DNA of 64,000 bases from Termitomyces sp. T153 (GCA_018296165.2 JACKQL020000002.1:1612001-1676000); one strand, 5' to 3'. Shown: positions 10,458 to 21,047, numbered from the stretch's first letter. Numbers and translations: made by a program. The notes: generated by a model not told the origin, from the sequence alone.

Positions 10458-11142
10458 AGTAGTTCTATTAATATTTAATTATATGGATAGCATCATGTGA
10501 TGCTATCCCTAAAAATACAATACATTTAATTATATAAGGCAGTGCCTTACTTCATAAGTTGTAGGCAAAACTGACTGGTTTTGACTTACAAGGTGTGAAC
10601 TGTAAGCTGCATGAACCATAATGGAAACATTACATTTTTCTAAGTCAAACAAGCATTGACTCATTTGCAAAGTGGTTATGTTCAGCACATTGAAATTTTT
10701 GACATGCACCTTCAATGGACACCATGGTGACCATGGAAGGTTAGGTGCTCAGGCCTAGGTTCAAGACAGAGTTTGATGGAGCATTGAAGAGTGCTCCACA
10801 TGGGACATCAGAATTTGCCATGTCACACCATGACAGGGCAGGGAGAGTGCTTCGATGCCAGAAAGACTGCCAGCAGTTACTCTGGTACAACCACCTGCAG
10901 GTGGTCAGGAGGGTGTCACAGTGGAGAGCTTGCAAGGGCCCTCTACTCAGCTGTATCTGACAGCAAAGCCAGGAGGTGCCATGGCAGTGGCAGACAAAGA
11001 GAAAACCCCCTTGTATGTGCTCACAGTGCTGAGGCTGAAAGGACTTTGATCCTTCTCATTTGCTACAGGAAGTCAGATTGACTCCTCATACAGGGCTTGC
11101 AGTCCTGTATAACCACAAGCTGGGCCTGCACTGGGTATGTGA
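10458..11142 (+). other. AT-rich segment with hairpins ahead of a Gypsy gag
   Basis: No convincing gene. It holds an 11-bp-arm inverted repeat GGATAGCATCA/TGATGCTATCC with a 2-nt loop at 10485-10508, flanked by direct copies of ATTTAATTATAT (10473, 10524). A TATATAAGG box at 10530-10539 overlaps a second short palindrome (TAAGGCA/TGCCTTA). It may be the decayed promoter or LTR end of the gag that follows. From 10745 translation gives short broken frames that may be the extreme N-terminus of that gag. Confidence 0.4.
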
Positions 11143-13387
11143 TTGGCAGCCCCAGCAGCATTCATTGAGATGATACCAGAGGATGTTGGAGACACCTCTG
11201 ATATGGGTGGTGAGGCTCACCCAGACAACATTCTCTGTAGAAGGGTGATGGCATTCTGGCAGAACTATGTCGAGGTTCCTAAGACCTCAACTCAGCACTG
11301 TTTAGCTGCTAGAGTAGCTAATTCAGTTGTTGGAACACAACATCGTCCCAACAGATCCAGTGAAATATATAGATATTTACATGCTATTTTTAGCACAGGA
11401 GGTAACAGATTACCTTCAGCACAAGAAGCTGTAGGGATTGCAGGCGTTGTCTGTGATGCCATCACCATATCTTGGTAGGGCCTATGTGCCCCCACTATCC
11501 CCAATCAATGGAGCATTGACTCTGTTGCAAGCACTGCAACAGCCTAGTGAAATGCTGCATGATTATGTGGCTAGGCAGGCTGCTGTGGACCATCAACAAT
11601 GGGCCACATTGGGCATGATCATAGCACCAGACTTAGTGTCTACTGATATGGGGTTGGTAATTACTGTTGAGCAACCAGTGGTGCAGTGTAGACTTGGTGG
11701 GTCTACACAGAAAGTGCTGACATGAGAAGATTGAATTGCTCTACAGCAATTTTGCAATGCAGATATGGAGGACTTCAGACAGTCCTATATAGACAATCAA
11801 GGGGTAGTGTTCTAAGGGAATACTGCTTATGATGCATGGCCAGAAGGGTACATTCCACCAAAATGCACCAGGCTAATTAGGAAGGAGGAGCAAGATTCTT
11901 GCTCCTCTCTCAGAGACAGAAATGCTGGGACTGGTCAGAGCCCCCCAGATTCTCAGAGACACACAGGTCAAGGAGTGAATGCTCCTTTGAACTGAACTGA
12001 GGAAAGACTTGTTAGCAGAGGAGAACCTGGACAGGAATCACTAGAGAGTGATCCTGTGTCCTCTCCTCCCTCTATGCCACACTATAGACCTCAGGGTCTA
12101 GGAGGAGGAGGTGGAGGTCCAGGAAAAGGACCACCTTTTCCTAGTTGTGGACCACCGCCACCCCTAGGAGGAGGCCTGCCTAATTCAGGAGGACCAGGTG
12201 ACTCTTCTGGTGAGGACAATGGTGTGGGACACAGAGCTATAAGGAGAAGGACTACAGTCCTCCCAAAGAGACAACCACAACAGTTTTCAATGCTGCCACA
12301 ACATTGTGGATACTTTGCAACTCCAGGAGTGGAAGAATCCCACAAATATCACCACTAGACAATGCATAATTGTCTGAGAGCAGTGATGGAACAGCTGCTT
12401 GCAGTACAACTGGCAATACTAGAAGGACTCAAGCTGAGGCAGAGTGATCCATCAAAAATGATCACTCCCTATGCCAGGTCTGCTAAGTTCAGCAAACTCA
12501 AAGATTGGCTAATGAGCATCTGCATATTCTATGCCATAGCTCAGTATGGTGAAGATGGGCACAATCACAAAAAAGTTCTAATTCTGATGGACTTTCTAGC
12601 TGTAAGTGTGCTAAAGTGGTACTTATGACATGTAATACATGTCAATAGGGCACAGTCCCATTGGAGGTTCAAGGATGTGATCCTCAGACTGTATGACCAG
12701 TTTGTACAGCCTTCAACAATGCAAGATGCACACAATGCATTCCACAATGTGGTGTATGCAGTCAAAGAAGCACAATGTGGTGTATGCAGTCAAAGAAGGA
12801 GTGCAAGCCTTCTATGATGCCTTGCTTGACCATGCTCAAAACATGGCTGTGTTTCCTGACAAATTTACTATTTGTGAGCAGTTTTTGGAGGGAATACTCT
12901 CCAACATGCTCAATGTGCTAATATGCAATGGCAGACTAACTCCCAAAGTAAATACAGTTGAGGAGTTTGTCTCAGAGGCCAAGGCCTACAAGAACAGCAT
13001 TAAAACTGCTGTGCAAAGAAAAAGTGGTCAGGATAGTAGCTGTTACTAGCAGCAGCACAATCTCCAGCAAGTGGGACTGCACTAGCTAAGCAAACAGAGG
13101 TGACTGGACAGCATATCTGGTCATAGCTGTTGAGGTTAGTGAAGAGGCCAGCTATATGTGAGGCCTTGAGACTGTTGCAATCTAGAGCTGGTATGGGCTT
13201 GGGGCCCTCCCAACCTGTAGCTGCAGTGCTGGCAGTGAGAAGATATCTTGCTGCAGGGAAAAATGTAGTGGCCATAGCATCAGGCCAACCCAGCAAGGAT
13301 GCTGGGCAGTCTGCAAACTGTTATAAGTGTGGAAAGGCTGGGCACTTTGCATATGAATGCAGGGAGCCAGCTAAGCCAGCTTCCTAG
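11143..13387 (+). pseudogene. Ty3/Gypsy gag relic (element G1) with zinc knuckle
   Basis: Three plus-strand frames together give a gag polyprotein. It starts with a conserved N-terminal region (11143-11725), then a Gly/Pro-rich linker (12056-12358, runs of GGGG and PPPP), capsid-like helices (12362-13049) and a CCHC zinc knuckle C-x2-C-x4-H-x4-C at 13319-13360. At least seven in-frame stops and several shifts kill it; many stops fit CGA-to-TGA or CAG-to-TAG. A ~20-bp direct duplication (GCACAATGTGGTGTATGCAG twice, 12745-12795) breaks the capsid frame. From memory, similar gag proteins are common in agaricomycete genomes. Confidence 0.75.
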
Positions 13388-14080
13388 GTATTTGTGCAGG
13401 CAGCTCATACAGCTGCTCTATCAGATGTGGGTGAAGCCAACAATGAGCAGGAGGAAGAGCCTGCCAAGGCTGATGTTGAGGATGCATTTGAGTCCAATGG
13501 GATTCAGAAGCATGGTGAAGAGTACATTGAGTTGAAAATGTACAACAATGAGTACTATACTCATGGTAGTGATAGTGAGGGATTATTTGCCCTTACAGAG
13601 GTCCCTACTGGCAAGCATAGAGAGGAAGAACCTTGCAATGAGGTTCACATGCAAAAGGTGTGGCTCATGGCAGCTAAGGATGCCATGGACCACCCAGTGC
13701 TGCTAGCACAAGACAAAGAATATCTTGTCATGTGGGTGGAAGTGAATGGCCACCAAGCATGGACACTGTGAGATTCAGGGAGTACTACCTCCAGAATCAC
13801 TCCATCATTTGCTCATGTGGCTGGGATATGGGTGGCACCATTGGCCACTCTCATCACCCTGCAGCTGGGAATGATTGGAAGTTGTTCCATTGTGAACTAT
13901 AGTGCTAGAGTTACCATGAAGGTTCTCAGCAAGATTTGCAATGTCTATGTAGACATTGCAAACTTTGATTGCTATGACATAATTGTAGGGACACCAATCA
14001 TGAGGACCCATAAGGTCCTCCTTGATTTCATGAATGACTAAGTGGTCATTGATGGAAAGGTGACTTCAGCTCAATTACCT
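13388..14080 (+). pseudogene. Retropepsin-like protease relic of element G1
   Basis: This continues from the zinc knuckle. An acidic spacer (EEEPAKADVEDAFE) leads to a retropepsin with WTL*DSGSTTS (active-site DSG at about 13771-13780, preceded by a TGA where Trp or Arg is expected) and the C-terminal IIVGTPIM at about 13981-14004, the usual [IL][IV]G motif. Sequence of this family ends near 14080, where gag sequence of another element begins; RT is absent. Dead by stops. Confidence 0.7.
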
Positions 14081-14097
14081 TCCAACTTGAGAGCTCA

Positions 14098-14985
14098 TGA
14101 GTGGCCTTTGCCGTGTCCTATTTACAGGGTATCACCTTTGATCATTACACCATGCTACTCTGGTTTGACCCCAACAACCCTGTGCTCTCCAATTGGCTTG
14201 CTTTCACCCAGGAATTCTCGAGTAAGTTCGGTGTCTTTGACACTGTAGTGGAGGCGGAGGAAAATCTCTTCAACCTCTGAATGCACGACAATGAACACTT
14301 CACGACCTTTATTGTACAATTCAAACAGGAAGCCTACAAGACTGGCTGGAACTACAATGCTCTCCAATTCACTCTCCATCACACCCTGCCTCAATGGATC
14401 AAGGATGTCCTTTGCCTTGCACCCAAGCAAACCACCTATGATGGGTACAAGGCGCTCGTTCCCCAGGTTAACCAACATTACTGGGAAGATCGCAGCAAAA
14501 ACATGGCGCCCTGGACCCCCTGAAATGCCTCCAGTAACACCAACTGGCAGGCTGGAGCAACCAATGGCATTTGATCCTCAATCCCCACTAACTCCGCCAA
14601 CCTCGTGCCCTGTTTCCCCCTGGGCCGAGGAATTACCAGCACCAATTGACCCCTGGGACAACATCTGCCAGCCCAGCTCAACACTGCTGACCTCCATGAA
14701 ACTCTGGAACCCCTGGATGCCAACCCCAATGACCATGACAACATTCCGGACCCCACCAACAACCAAGAAGCCTTATGCGCAAACAGGATTCAGGATAGCT
14801 CATGGATTGATGTGCCAGAGGAAACGCAGGAGAAACAATGGAAAGAGGGCGTGTGCATCCTCTGTGGTGAGCAGGGACACTTTATTCGCAGTTGTCCTAA
14901 ACAACAGGTGATGGGATGCGCTGTGTGGATGATTGACGGAGAAGACTGTAACTACCAGTTTATAGAAAACAAGTCAGCAGTTTAG
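14098..14985 (+). pseudogene. Chromovirus (element C) gag capsid and zinc knuckle, 5'-truncated
   Basis: Capsid sequence starts in mid-domain (AVSYLQGITFDHY) with no start codon or 5' LTR. It continues with WLAFTQEFSSKFG, a frame break at 14278 (TGA), and YKALVPQVNQHYW. A CCHC zinc knuckle C-x2-C-x4-H-x4-C lies at 14854-14895. The frame then shifts by -1 near 14985 into the protease region. It is unclear whether that shift is programmed or a mutation; I see no standard slippery heptamer. Gag packages the element RNA. Confidence 0.75.
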
Positions 14986-15056
14986 GTCTTGAAGATGCAC
15001 TAGACTGCGGACCAGACCCCGATGTCTTCTCCACCCTGGCCACACTTCTCCGCGCA

Positions 15057-15450
15057 ATGATACTCACTCCAGATAGCCCCCCAGTACACCTCCCCTCCCA
15101 CTTGTCCACCAACCTCCTCCTCTGCACCACTCTTCCCTTCACTGACAACCCTGTCCCCACACTAGTTGACAGCAGCGCCACCAATAACTTCATCAATGAA
15201 TCCCTGGCAACGCTCGCTCCCCACCCCCTCCAATGCCTCCCCGCCTCAATTCCCCTCAAACTTTTTGATGGAGACCCTACCCCAGCAGGAGACATCACAC
15301 ACTGCCTGGAAATGACTCTGACCTTTGCCAATGGACGACAGCAAGAACTCTGACTACTTATCACAAAATTACACCCCTATGCCCCCATCATCTTAGGATT
15401 CCCATGGCTCCATTCCACCAACCCCCATGTCAACTGGCCCAGCCTCACTC
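15057..15450 (+). pseudogene. Chromovirus retropepsin-like domain 1
   Basis: The frame carries LVDSSATNNF with the catalytic Asp codon at 15168-15170; the usual DSG is DSS here (Gly to Ser, one G-to-A change). About 75 residues later comes the C-terminal ILGFPWL box (15387-15410), the conserved second half of retropepsins. One TGA at 15352-15354 interrupts it. The Pol frame is the same as for the second protease-like domain downstream, so both would be in one polyprotein. Confidence 0.7.
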
Positions 15451-15589
15451 TCCACCTCAACTGGAACAACCCCACCAACTCCAGGCTGGTACCTTTCGAT
15501 GTCTCCCCCTCCTCCGAGAACTTCGAGACCACAATTGACCACCCCCAGACTCCCCCACAGCTCCGCTCTAGATCTGCACAGTCATTCAT

Positions 15590-15910
15590 CATCAATGTCC
15601 GACTCGACGACTCTTCCAAGGTATTCCCCACCCTCATTGACAGTGGTGCCTCCAGCACCTTTGTCAGTAATCAACTTGGCCTCTGGCGCAATGACCTTGA
15701 CAAACTCCTCAAGCTCCAACTCTTTGACAGAAGCCCCGCCATGACAAGAATCACTCAATACCATGACAACACCCTCACCCTCCACAATGACCTGCAGTTT
15801 TAGGCCTGGCTCCTTGTCACCCAACTACCTCTGCCGACTCCAATTGTGCTTGGACTCCTGTGGCTGCAAGATGTCAACCCCAACATCAACTGGAAGAACC
15901 TCACCATGCA
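15590..15910 (+). pseudogene. Chromovirus retropepsin-like domain 2
   Basis: A second protease unit in the same frame has an intact active-site motif LIDSGASSTF (Asp codon 15639-15641) and VLGLLWLQDVNPNINW at 15842 onward, parallel to the NPHVNW that follows ILGFPWL in the first unit. A TAG near 15800 most likely replaces CAG. After it the frame passes through a low-complexity spacer to RT at 16380. Two retropepsin units per polyprotein are unusual, since retropepsins normally act as homodimers. Confidence 0.7.
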
Positions 15911-16319
15911 ATTTCCCGGCCCCAAAGCAAGTTTAGTGGCCACCATCCCCCTCCACCTCCAGTCTATCTCAGACTCCGACATCTCCCACCCCGGTGCCAG
16001 TACCTCTGGAGTGACCCAGAGTCCCTCAACCTCCAATGACAACCCCAACAAAGAAGGAAATGCCACTCTGCCTTGGTCACCCTCAATCACATTATGATAG
16101 CTGCCTCCCAACATACCCCGGAATTGATACAAAGGCCCATGGTACCCTGACCAGTGATGCTTGAAGCCCCTGACCAACTCTGTCACCACTCTGGACTCAT
16201 CCGCTACCACTCTGACATCCAACTCTGCCGACTCCGGAAACCTCAACATTAAAATCATCGGTGCCGTCCCCTTTGCATGCCTTCTACAAGATGGCACCCC
16301 TGCCTTCCAGTGACAAATC

Positions 16320-17260
16320 ATGCCAGCCCTACCCAAGGAGCACCTCTGCACAAGGACCACCGCGCTGGAGAGCAAGACAGAGGAACAGATCCTATCTGAA
16401 GTAGTTCCCTCAGAGTATCATGAGTTTGCTGAAGGGAGTGCCAAAGAACTTCCCCCACACTGCTCCTATGACCACAAGATTGACCTTGAAGAAGGCACCT
16501 CACCCCCGTTTGGCAAGATCTACAACATGTCTGATTGAGCTCCGAGCCTTAAAGGAATACTTCAATGACATGCTCAGCAAGGGCTTCATATGCCCATCAG
16601 GTGCTCTGGTTCTGTTTGCCAAGAAGAAGGACAGGTCACTCCGACTCTGTGTGGATTATTGGGGACTCAACAAAGTCACCAAAAAGAACCGGTATCCCCT
16701 CCCCTTGATTGGAGACCTCGTTGATCGTCTCTGCAGTGCCAAGATTTACACAAAGATAGACCTCCGCTCTGGCTACAACAATGTCCAGATTACTCTGGGA
16801 CATGAATGGAAGACCGCCTTTTGCACCTGCTATGACCTCTTTGAGTACTTAGTAATGCCCTTCAGAATGACTAACTCCCCTGCTACTTTCCAGTACTTCA
16901 TGAATGACATCTTCCACAACATGAACAACATCTTTGTTATTGTGTACCTAGACAACATACTGATCTACTTGAATTTACTGGAAGAGCATTCGGAGCATGT
17001 TTGCCATGTTCTAGAATAACTCTAGGAGTACTACCTTCATGCCAAACCAAAGAAATGCTCTTTCCATGTGACAGAGGTTGAATACCTTGGAGTCATCATC
17101 ACCCCCAATGGCATATACATGGACCCCACTAAGGTTGAAGCCATACTCAACTGCCCCCTACCATGGAACATCAAGGAGGTACAGTCATTTCTAGGGTTTG
17201 CTAACTTTTATTGCTGTTTCATTGACAACTACTCCAGAATCACCAAACCTCTCAACTGAC
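16320..17260 (+). pseudogene. Chromovirus reverse transcriptase
   Basis: The Ty3-type RT reads in order: [30 protein letters not shown], a frame jump at 16537, [53 protein letters not shown], then [11 protein letters not shown]. The catalytic box should be YLDD; the second Asp is Asn (GAC to AAC, within a former GACGAC). VDYWGLN has Trp for the usual Arg (CGG to TGG). Stops at 17017 (TAA) and 17257 (TGA) are explained by CAA and CGA. The copy is inactive. Confidence 0.9.
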
Positions 17261-17262
17261 TC

Positions 17263-17765
17263 ATGCAGAAGGACACCCCCTGGGATTGGAACAGCAAGTG
17301 TCAAAGTGTGTTTCTCCTCCTGAAGAAGGCCTTCACCTCTGCTCTGGTCCTCCACCATTTTGACCCCTCCCTGCCAATTGTGCTCAAATGTGACACCTCT
17401 GACTATGCTATCGCTGGGATACTCTCCCAGTTGGACTTGGGGGGCAAAGATCTCTGTTCTGTTGCCTTCTACACCTGATCAATGATCCCAGTGGAACTCA
17501 ACTATGACATCTACAACAAAGAACTCCTCGCGATCATTGAAGCCTTCCATCAGTGGCGGGCCTACCTCAAAGGGTCCCTGCACCGCATCCAAATATACTC
17601 TGACCACAACAACCTGCAATACTTTATGACCACAAAACAGCTCAGCCACTGCCAAGCCTGATGGTCTGAAACCCTCTCAGAGTACGACTTCACCATTCAC
17701 TACCACTCCAGGTGACTCAGCATGAAGCCCGATGCTCTCACTCGAAGGTCCAACGTGTATCTGAA
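17263..17765 (+). pseudogene. Chromovirus RNase H
   Basis: DTPWDWNSKCQSVF and LPIVLKCDTSDYAIAGILSQ mark the RNase H start (17269-17440). After a TGA at 17476 the frame continues ELNYDIYNKELLAIIEAFHQWR, then YSDHNNLQYF (the catalytic D region) and PDALTRRS. Further TGA codons at 17659 and 17713 sit where Arg (CGA) is expected. It normally degrades the RNA of the RNA-DNA hybrid during reverse transcription. Confidence 0.85.
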
Positions 17766-17805
17766 GAAGTCATTCAAAGCCAAACAGAATGCATTTAACC
17801 ATTGA

Positions 17806-18860
17806 GTGGTAATCCCCCCCAAACATCTACATGCCATGCTGATTTTAAATGAAGAAGGAATCCTCCAGCAAATCAGAAATTCACCCCCGGACTCCTTCTT
17901 CACCCAGCACAACCTCCGCAACAGCCCCAACAAGTCAAGCACTGAGAATCCCCTTTCACTGTCTCTGGACCACCACCTCCTGCTCTGGAGTGGATGAATT
18001 TACGCTCCAGACCACAAGTCCATCCGCCTCGACATACTCCGGCAGCACCACGACCATAAGCTCTGGAGGCACCCAGGAATTCATAAAACTCATCTCCCAG
18101 ACTTACTTTTGGCCAGGAATGAAGAAGGATGTCATGCAATACATAAGGGCCTGCAAACCTTGCCTTTGGGCCAAGGTACCCCATCACCACCCCCACAGAT
18201 TATTGAAACCCCTCCCCGTCAGCCGCCACTCCTGGTCCTTCCTATTGATGAATCATATCATTGAACTCCCCAACTCCAAAGGTTTCAACGCAATCCTCAT
18301 CATTGTTTGCCACCTCGCCAAGCAAGCCCTCTTCATCCCCTGCCACACCAGTGACAATGCTCTGGAGTTCACCAAACTATTCCTCGAACACGTATTCTCC
18401 AAGCACGGACTCCCAGATGACATCGTCTCCGACTGCAGACCCCTGTTTGTATCCCACTTTTGGCAATTGCTATGCAAGGCGCTCAAGATCAAAATCAGCC
18501 TCTCTACCACCTATCACCCAGAGACCGACGGACAAATAGAATGAGTGAACCAGACACTGGAGCAGTATCTCTGCCTATATGTTAACTATTTACAGAATTA
18601 CTGGCGCACAGAACTCCCCCTCGCCGAATTCACCTACAACAACACGCCCCACTTTGCCACCAGAGTCTCCCCCTTCTATGCCAACAAAGGCTACAACCCC
18701 CAACTCACTCTGTCCCTAAGGACATCCCCTCCCATGCTGCCCACAAAGTCGCCGAGGACCTCTGATTCCTTCACCAATTCCTCTGGGACAAGATCAACAC
18801 TGCCAATCAAGCCTACTCCAAACATGCCAATGCCCAACATGATCCCACCCCCAACTGGCC
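17806..18860 (+). pseudogene. Chromovirus integrase
   Basis: A linker is followed by the HHCC zinc region (HHDHKLWRHPG, then CKPC near 18150-18165) and the catalytic core. The first core Asp is lost (LLMNHIIELP, usual MDxI). The second is kept (IVSDCRPLFVSHFW), and so is the Glu (TDGQIE), followed by a TGA at 18542-18544 in place of Arg. The C-terminal part contains EFTYNNTP and NKGYNPQLTLS. There is a frame break near 18000 and another near 18730. Confidence 0.88.
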
Positions 18861-18870
18861 CCCTGGCACC

Positions 18871-19305
18871 TTGGTTTGGCTCAATCGACGCAACCTCAAG
18901 ACCTGGAGGCCCTCCATCAAACTAGACCACAAACGCCTCAGTCCTTTCAAAGTCCTCCAGAAGGTCTCCACGCACACCTACAAACTCGACCTACCTCCAG
19001 GCTTAAAAGGCCTTCACCCCATGTTCCACATTCGACTCCTTGAGAAACATGCCCTGGACCCCTTCCCCGGCCAGTGCCCCAGCCAACCACTCCCCGTCAA
19101 GGTCAAGGACGAGTACTGCTATGAGGTCGACCAGATTCTTGACTCCCACTTGGTCCGCAGACGACCCCAGTACTTAGTCTGCTAGAAGGGCTATGGACCT
19201 GAGGACAACACGTGGGAGCCCCAAAAAAACCTTGATGGAGCCCCCGACAAACTCCGGGACTTCTATCAACAACACCCCACCAAGCCCTGGGACCCCCGGG
19301 ACTAG
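18871..19305 (+). pseudogene. Chromovirus integrase C-terminus with chromodomain
   Basis: After the GPY/F-like module ([28 protein letters not shown]) comes a chromodomain, [10 protein letters not shown]...[16 protein letters not shown], ending at a natural stop at 19303-19305. The TAG at 19183-19185 replaces the cage tryptophan of the expected WKGY (TGG to TAG), and the preceding Cys is a likely Arg (CGC to TGC). Chromodomains at the integrase tail steer chromoviruses to heterochromatin by binding methylated histone H3. Confidence 0.88.
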
Positions 19306-19639
19306 CAAGTGCAGATGGCATTAGTAGGCGTAACCCCCACCTCTGGATTTATCAGGGATTCAACTCCCATGAGTACCCCCCCCTATGTGTTTTCACTTAC
19401 TCTGCCCCTCACTCATTCTGAAAACTTCTCACACTCAGCAGAAGTACAAGAAGTCCGATATTCACAAAAGCTACAAGAAAAAAATACAGAAATAGAGGAG
19501 TGCAGGGCAACGAGAAACCAGAATCCAGAAAACCCCTACTCCCCCTCCCCCTCCAAATCCACTTCCACTATCCTCCCCACCAGATCCACCTCCAGCTGCG
19601 CTACTACCATTGCCAGAACTTCAGGATGCCCTGGGAGTG
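19306..19639 (+). other. Non-coding pol-proximal 3' region of the chromovirus
   Basis: Pro/Ser-rich open stretches (CTCCCCCTCC runs) without a recognisable plus-strand domain. The opposite strand leads into the C-terminus of the antisense ORF. Confidence 0.4.
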
Positions 19640-20772
19640 GCTCTGCCATGTCCATCGCCACCTCCCACTACACTCTAGGGTCCACCATTGCCCTCCACCA
19701 ATGTCCTGCCAGCAGACACCCCATCTGCATGACTCTCTGCCCCAACTCTGGCGGGAGATCCCTGGGCATCTTCACCAACCCGTTGTGGATGGACCCCAGT
19801 GCCGCTGACGCTCCATCAAGGAGGATGCGGTGCTCCCTGGCCCAGTCTGTGGAATTGAATGTCAGCACATAGTAAACAGGAGATGAAGGGAGCACTCATG
19901 GAGCACTCCCTGCCACCCTGAGGCCGCCTTGTTGGCAAGCCACTCTTCCCACCACCATGCCCTCTCTGCCGTTGCTCAGGTCACCTCTGCACTAGACCCC
20001 TGCTGAGTCTCCCACATCCCTGACCCCTCCAACTGTTGCCCTGCTGCTTCTTCCCATGCCTCCAATGGCCCCATACATGCTTGCAGCTCTTGAAGCTGCA
20101 ACAGTCGCTCCATGGCAGTCCCCACAGTGATGCCCTTATCCCTAAGCGCCAAGTCCCATTCCTTCTGAGCCTCATCCAGTTCCCTCCAAAGCTCATCCCT
20201 CTCCTCCCTCACCCTATGAACTTCCTCCCCGCATGTGGCTAACAACCTCTTCAACTCCTCCACCTGACACCACAGAAAAGCCTTGGCAACCAACCACGAC
20301 CCTCCCACAGACTGCTCAACCAAGGCCCCAGAAGTCAGGGAATACACCATGGGACCCAGAGGGCCCACCATTGCCAGCTCTCCCCATGCCCACTTGCTAG
20401 GCCCTGCCTCCAGCGAGGGGGATGCCCTCCATTTACCCTTGTTGTGCGTCATGGGGGCCCCCTCTCTCCACCCACCCCACAGGGGCCCAACCTTCATTGG
20501 GGGCCACCCCGTGCCAACTCCCCCCTCTACCCCAGAACCCCTCCCTGAGACCCTACCCCTCCAACCCTCCTCCAACTGCACAGCAACCCACTCACATTCC
20601 CACCCCCGCTTTGCCACAATGCAAGCAGCATGCCAACTCAGAGTGACAGAGCACTTCTCATGCTGCGAGCAACACAGAAGACACACTGACGTGTCCTGCC
20701 ACACTCCTGACATGGGCTCCTCAAACTCACACTGTTCACTCTGCCAGGTACAGGACGCACACTAGAAATATG
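19640..20772 (-). CDS. Antisense ORF of the chromovirus: six-cysteine cluster plus coiled coil, with one frameshift
   Basis: On the strand opposite to pol, between integrase and the 3' LTR, one frame stays open for over 240 codons (20713 to 19976 from the first ATG; the same frame opens at about 20772). The N-terminus has cysteines spaced C-x2-C-x6-C-x15-C-x2-C-x6-C (about 20660-20770). A Gly-rich, basic middle (GWREGAPMTHNKGKWRASP) follows, then a long Glu/Arg helix expected to be a coiled coil (VEELKRLLATCGEEVHRVREE...). After a stop at 19976 a second frame continues (VYYVLTFNSTDWAREHR, DLPPELGQRVMQMG) to about 19668. Trp and Cys codons at Arg-like positions suggest the same transitions as elsewhere. 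Function unknown. From memory, related predicted proteins occur in agaricomycetes; unverified. Confidence 0.5.
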
Positions 20773-20774
20773 GG

Positions 20775-21047
20775 TTAGCTTGATAAGGAAGGGACATGCC
20801 AATGATGCACCAGGGCCACCACCTGACACCACTCTAATATTGGGGGACCTCTTGCTTGCCCTGCAGCCTCTACAAAGTACTCTGGTATCACATCTGCCTG
20901 CGCAACTCTCAACTCTGTAGGGATGGAGCGGACTACCCCAGGGGCAATACCAGGCCTGGAACAAGAAGCGGGGACCACTTCCCCCACCGACTGCACTGGA
21001 ACCTCCCCCAACAAAGGTCCCAAGGGGCCTGCCACTGCCGCTGACAA
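20775..21047 (-). other. Possible upstream exon of the antisense ORF
   Basis: A 90-codon minus-strand frame (GPLGPLLGEVPVQ... PPILEWCQVVALVHHW) runs up to the Cys-cluster frame. Just before that cluster the minus strand reads GCTAAC, then about 7 nt, then TTTCTAG, which looks like a fungal branch point and 3' splice site. A 5' splice site is not obvious. If spliced, this would add an N-terminal region to the antisense protein. No domain recognised. Confidence 0.3.

Noticed and set aside
12091..12345. Minus-strand Pro/Gly-rich frame
   Set aside because: It is a mirror of the Gly/Pro linker of the plus-strand gag and has no features of its own.
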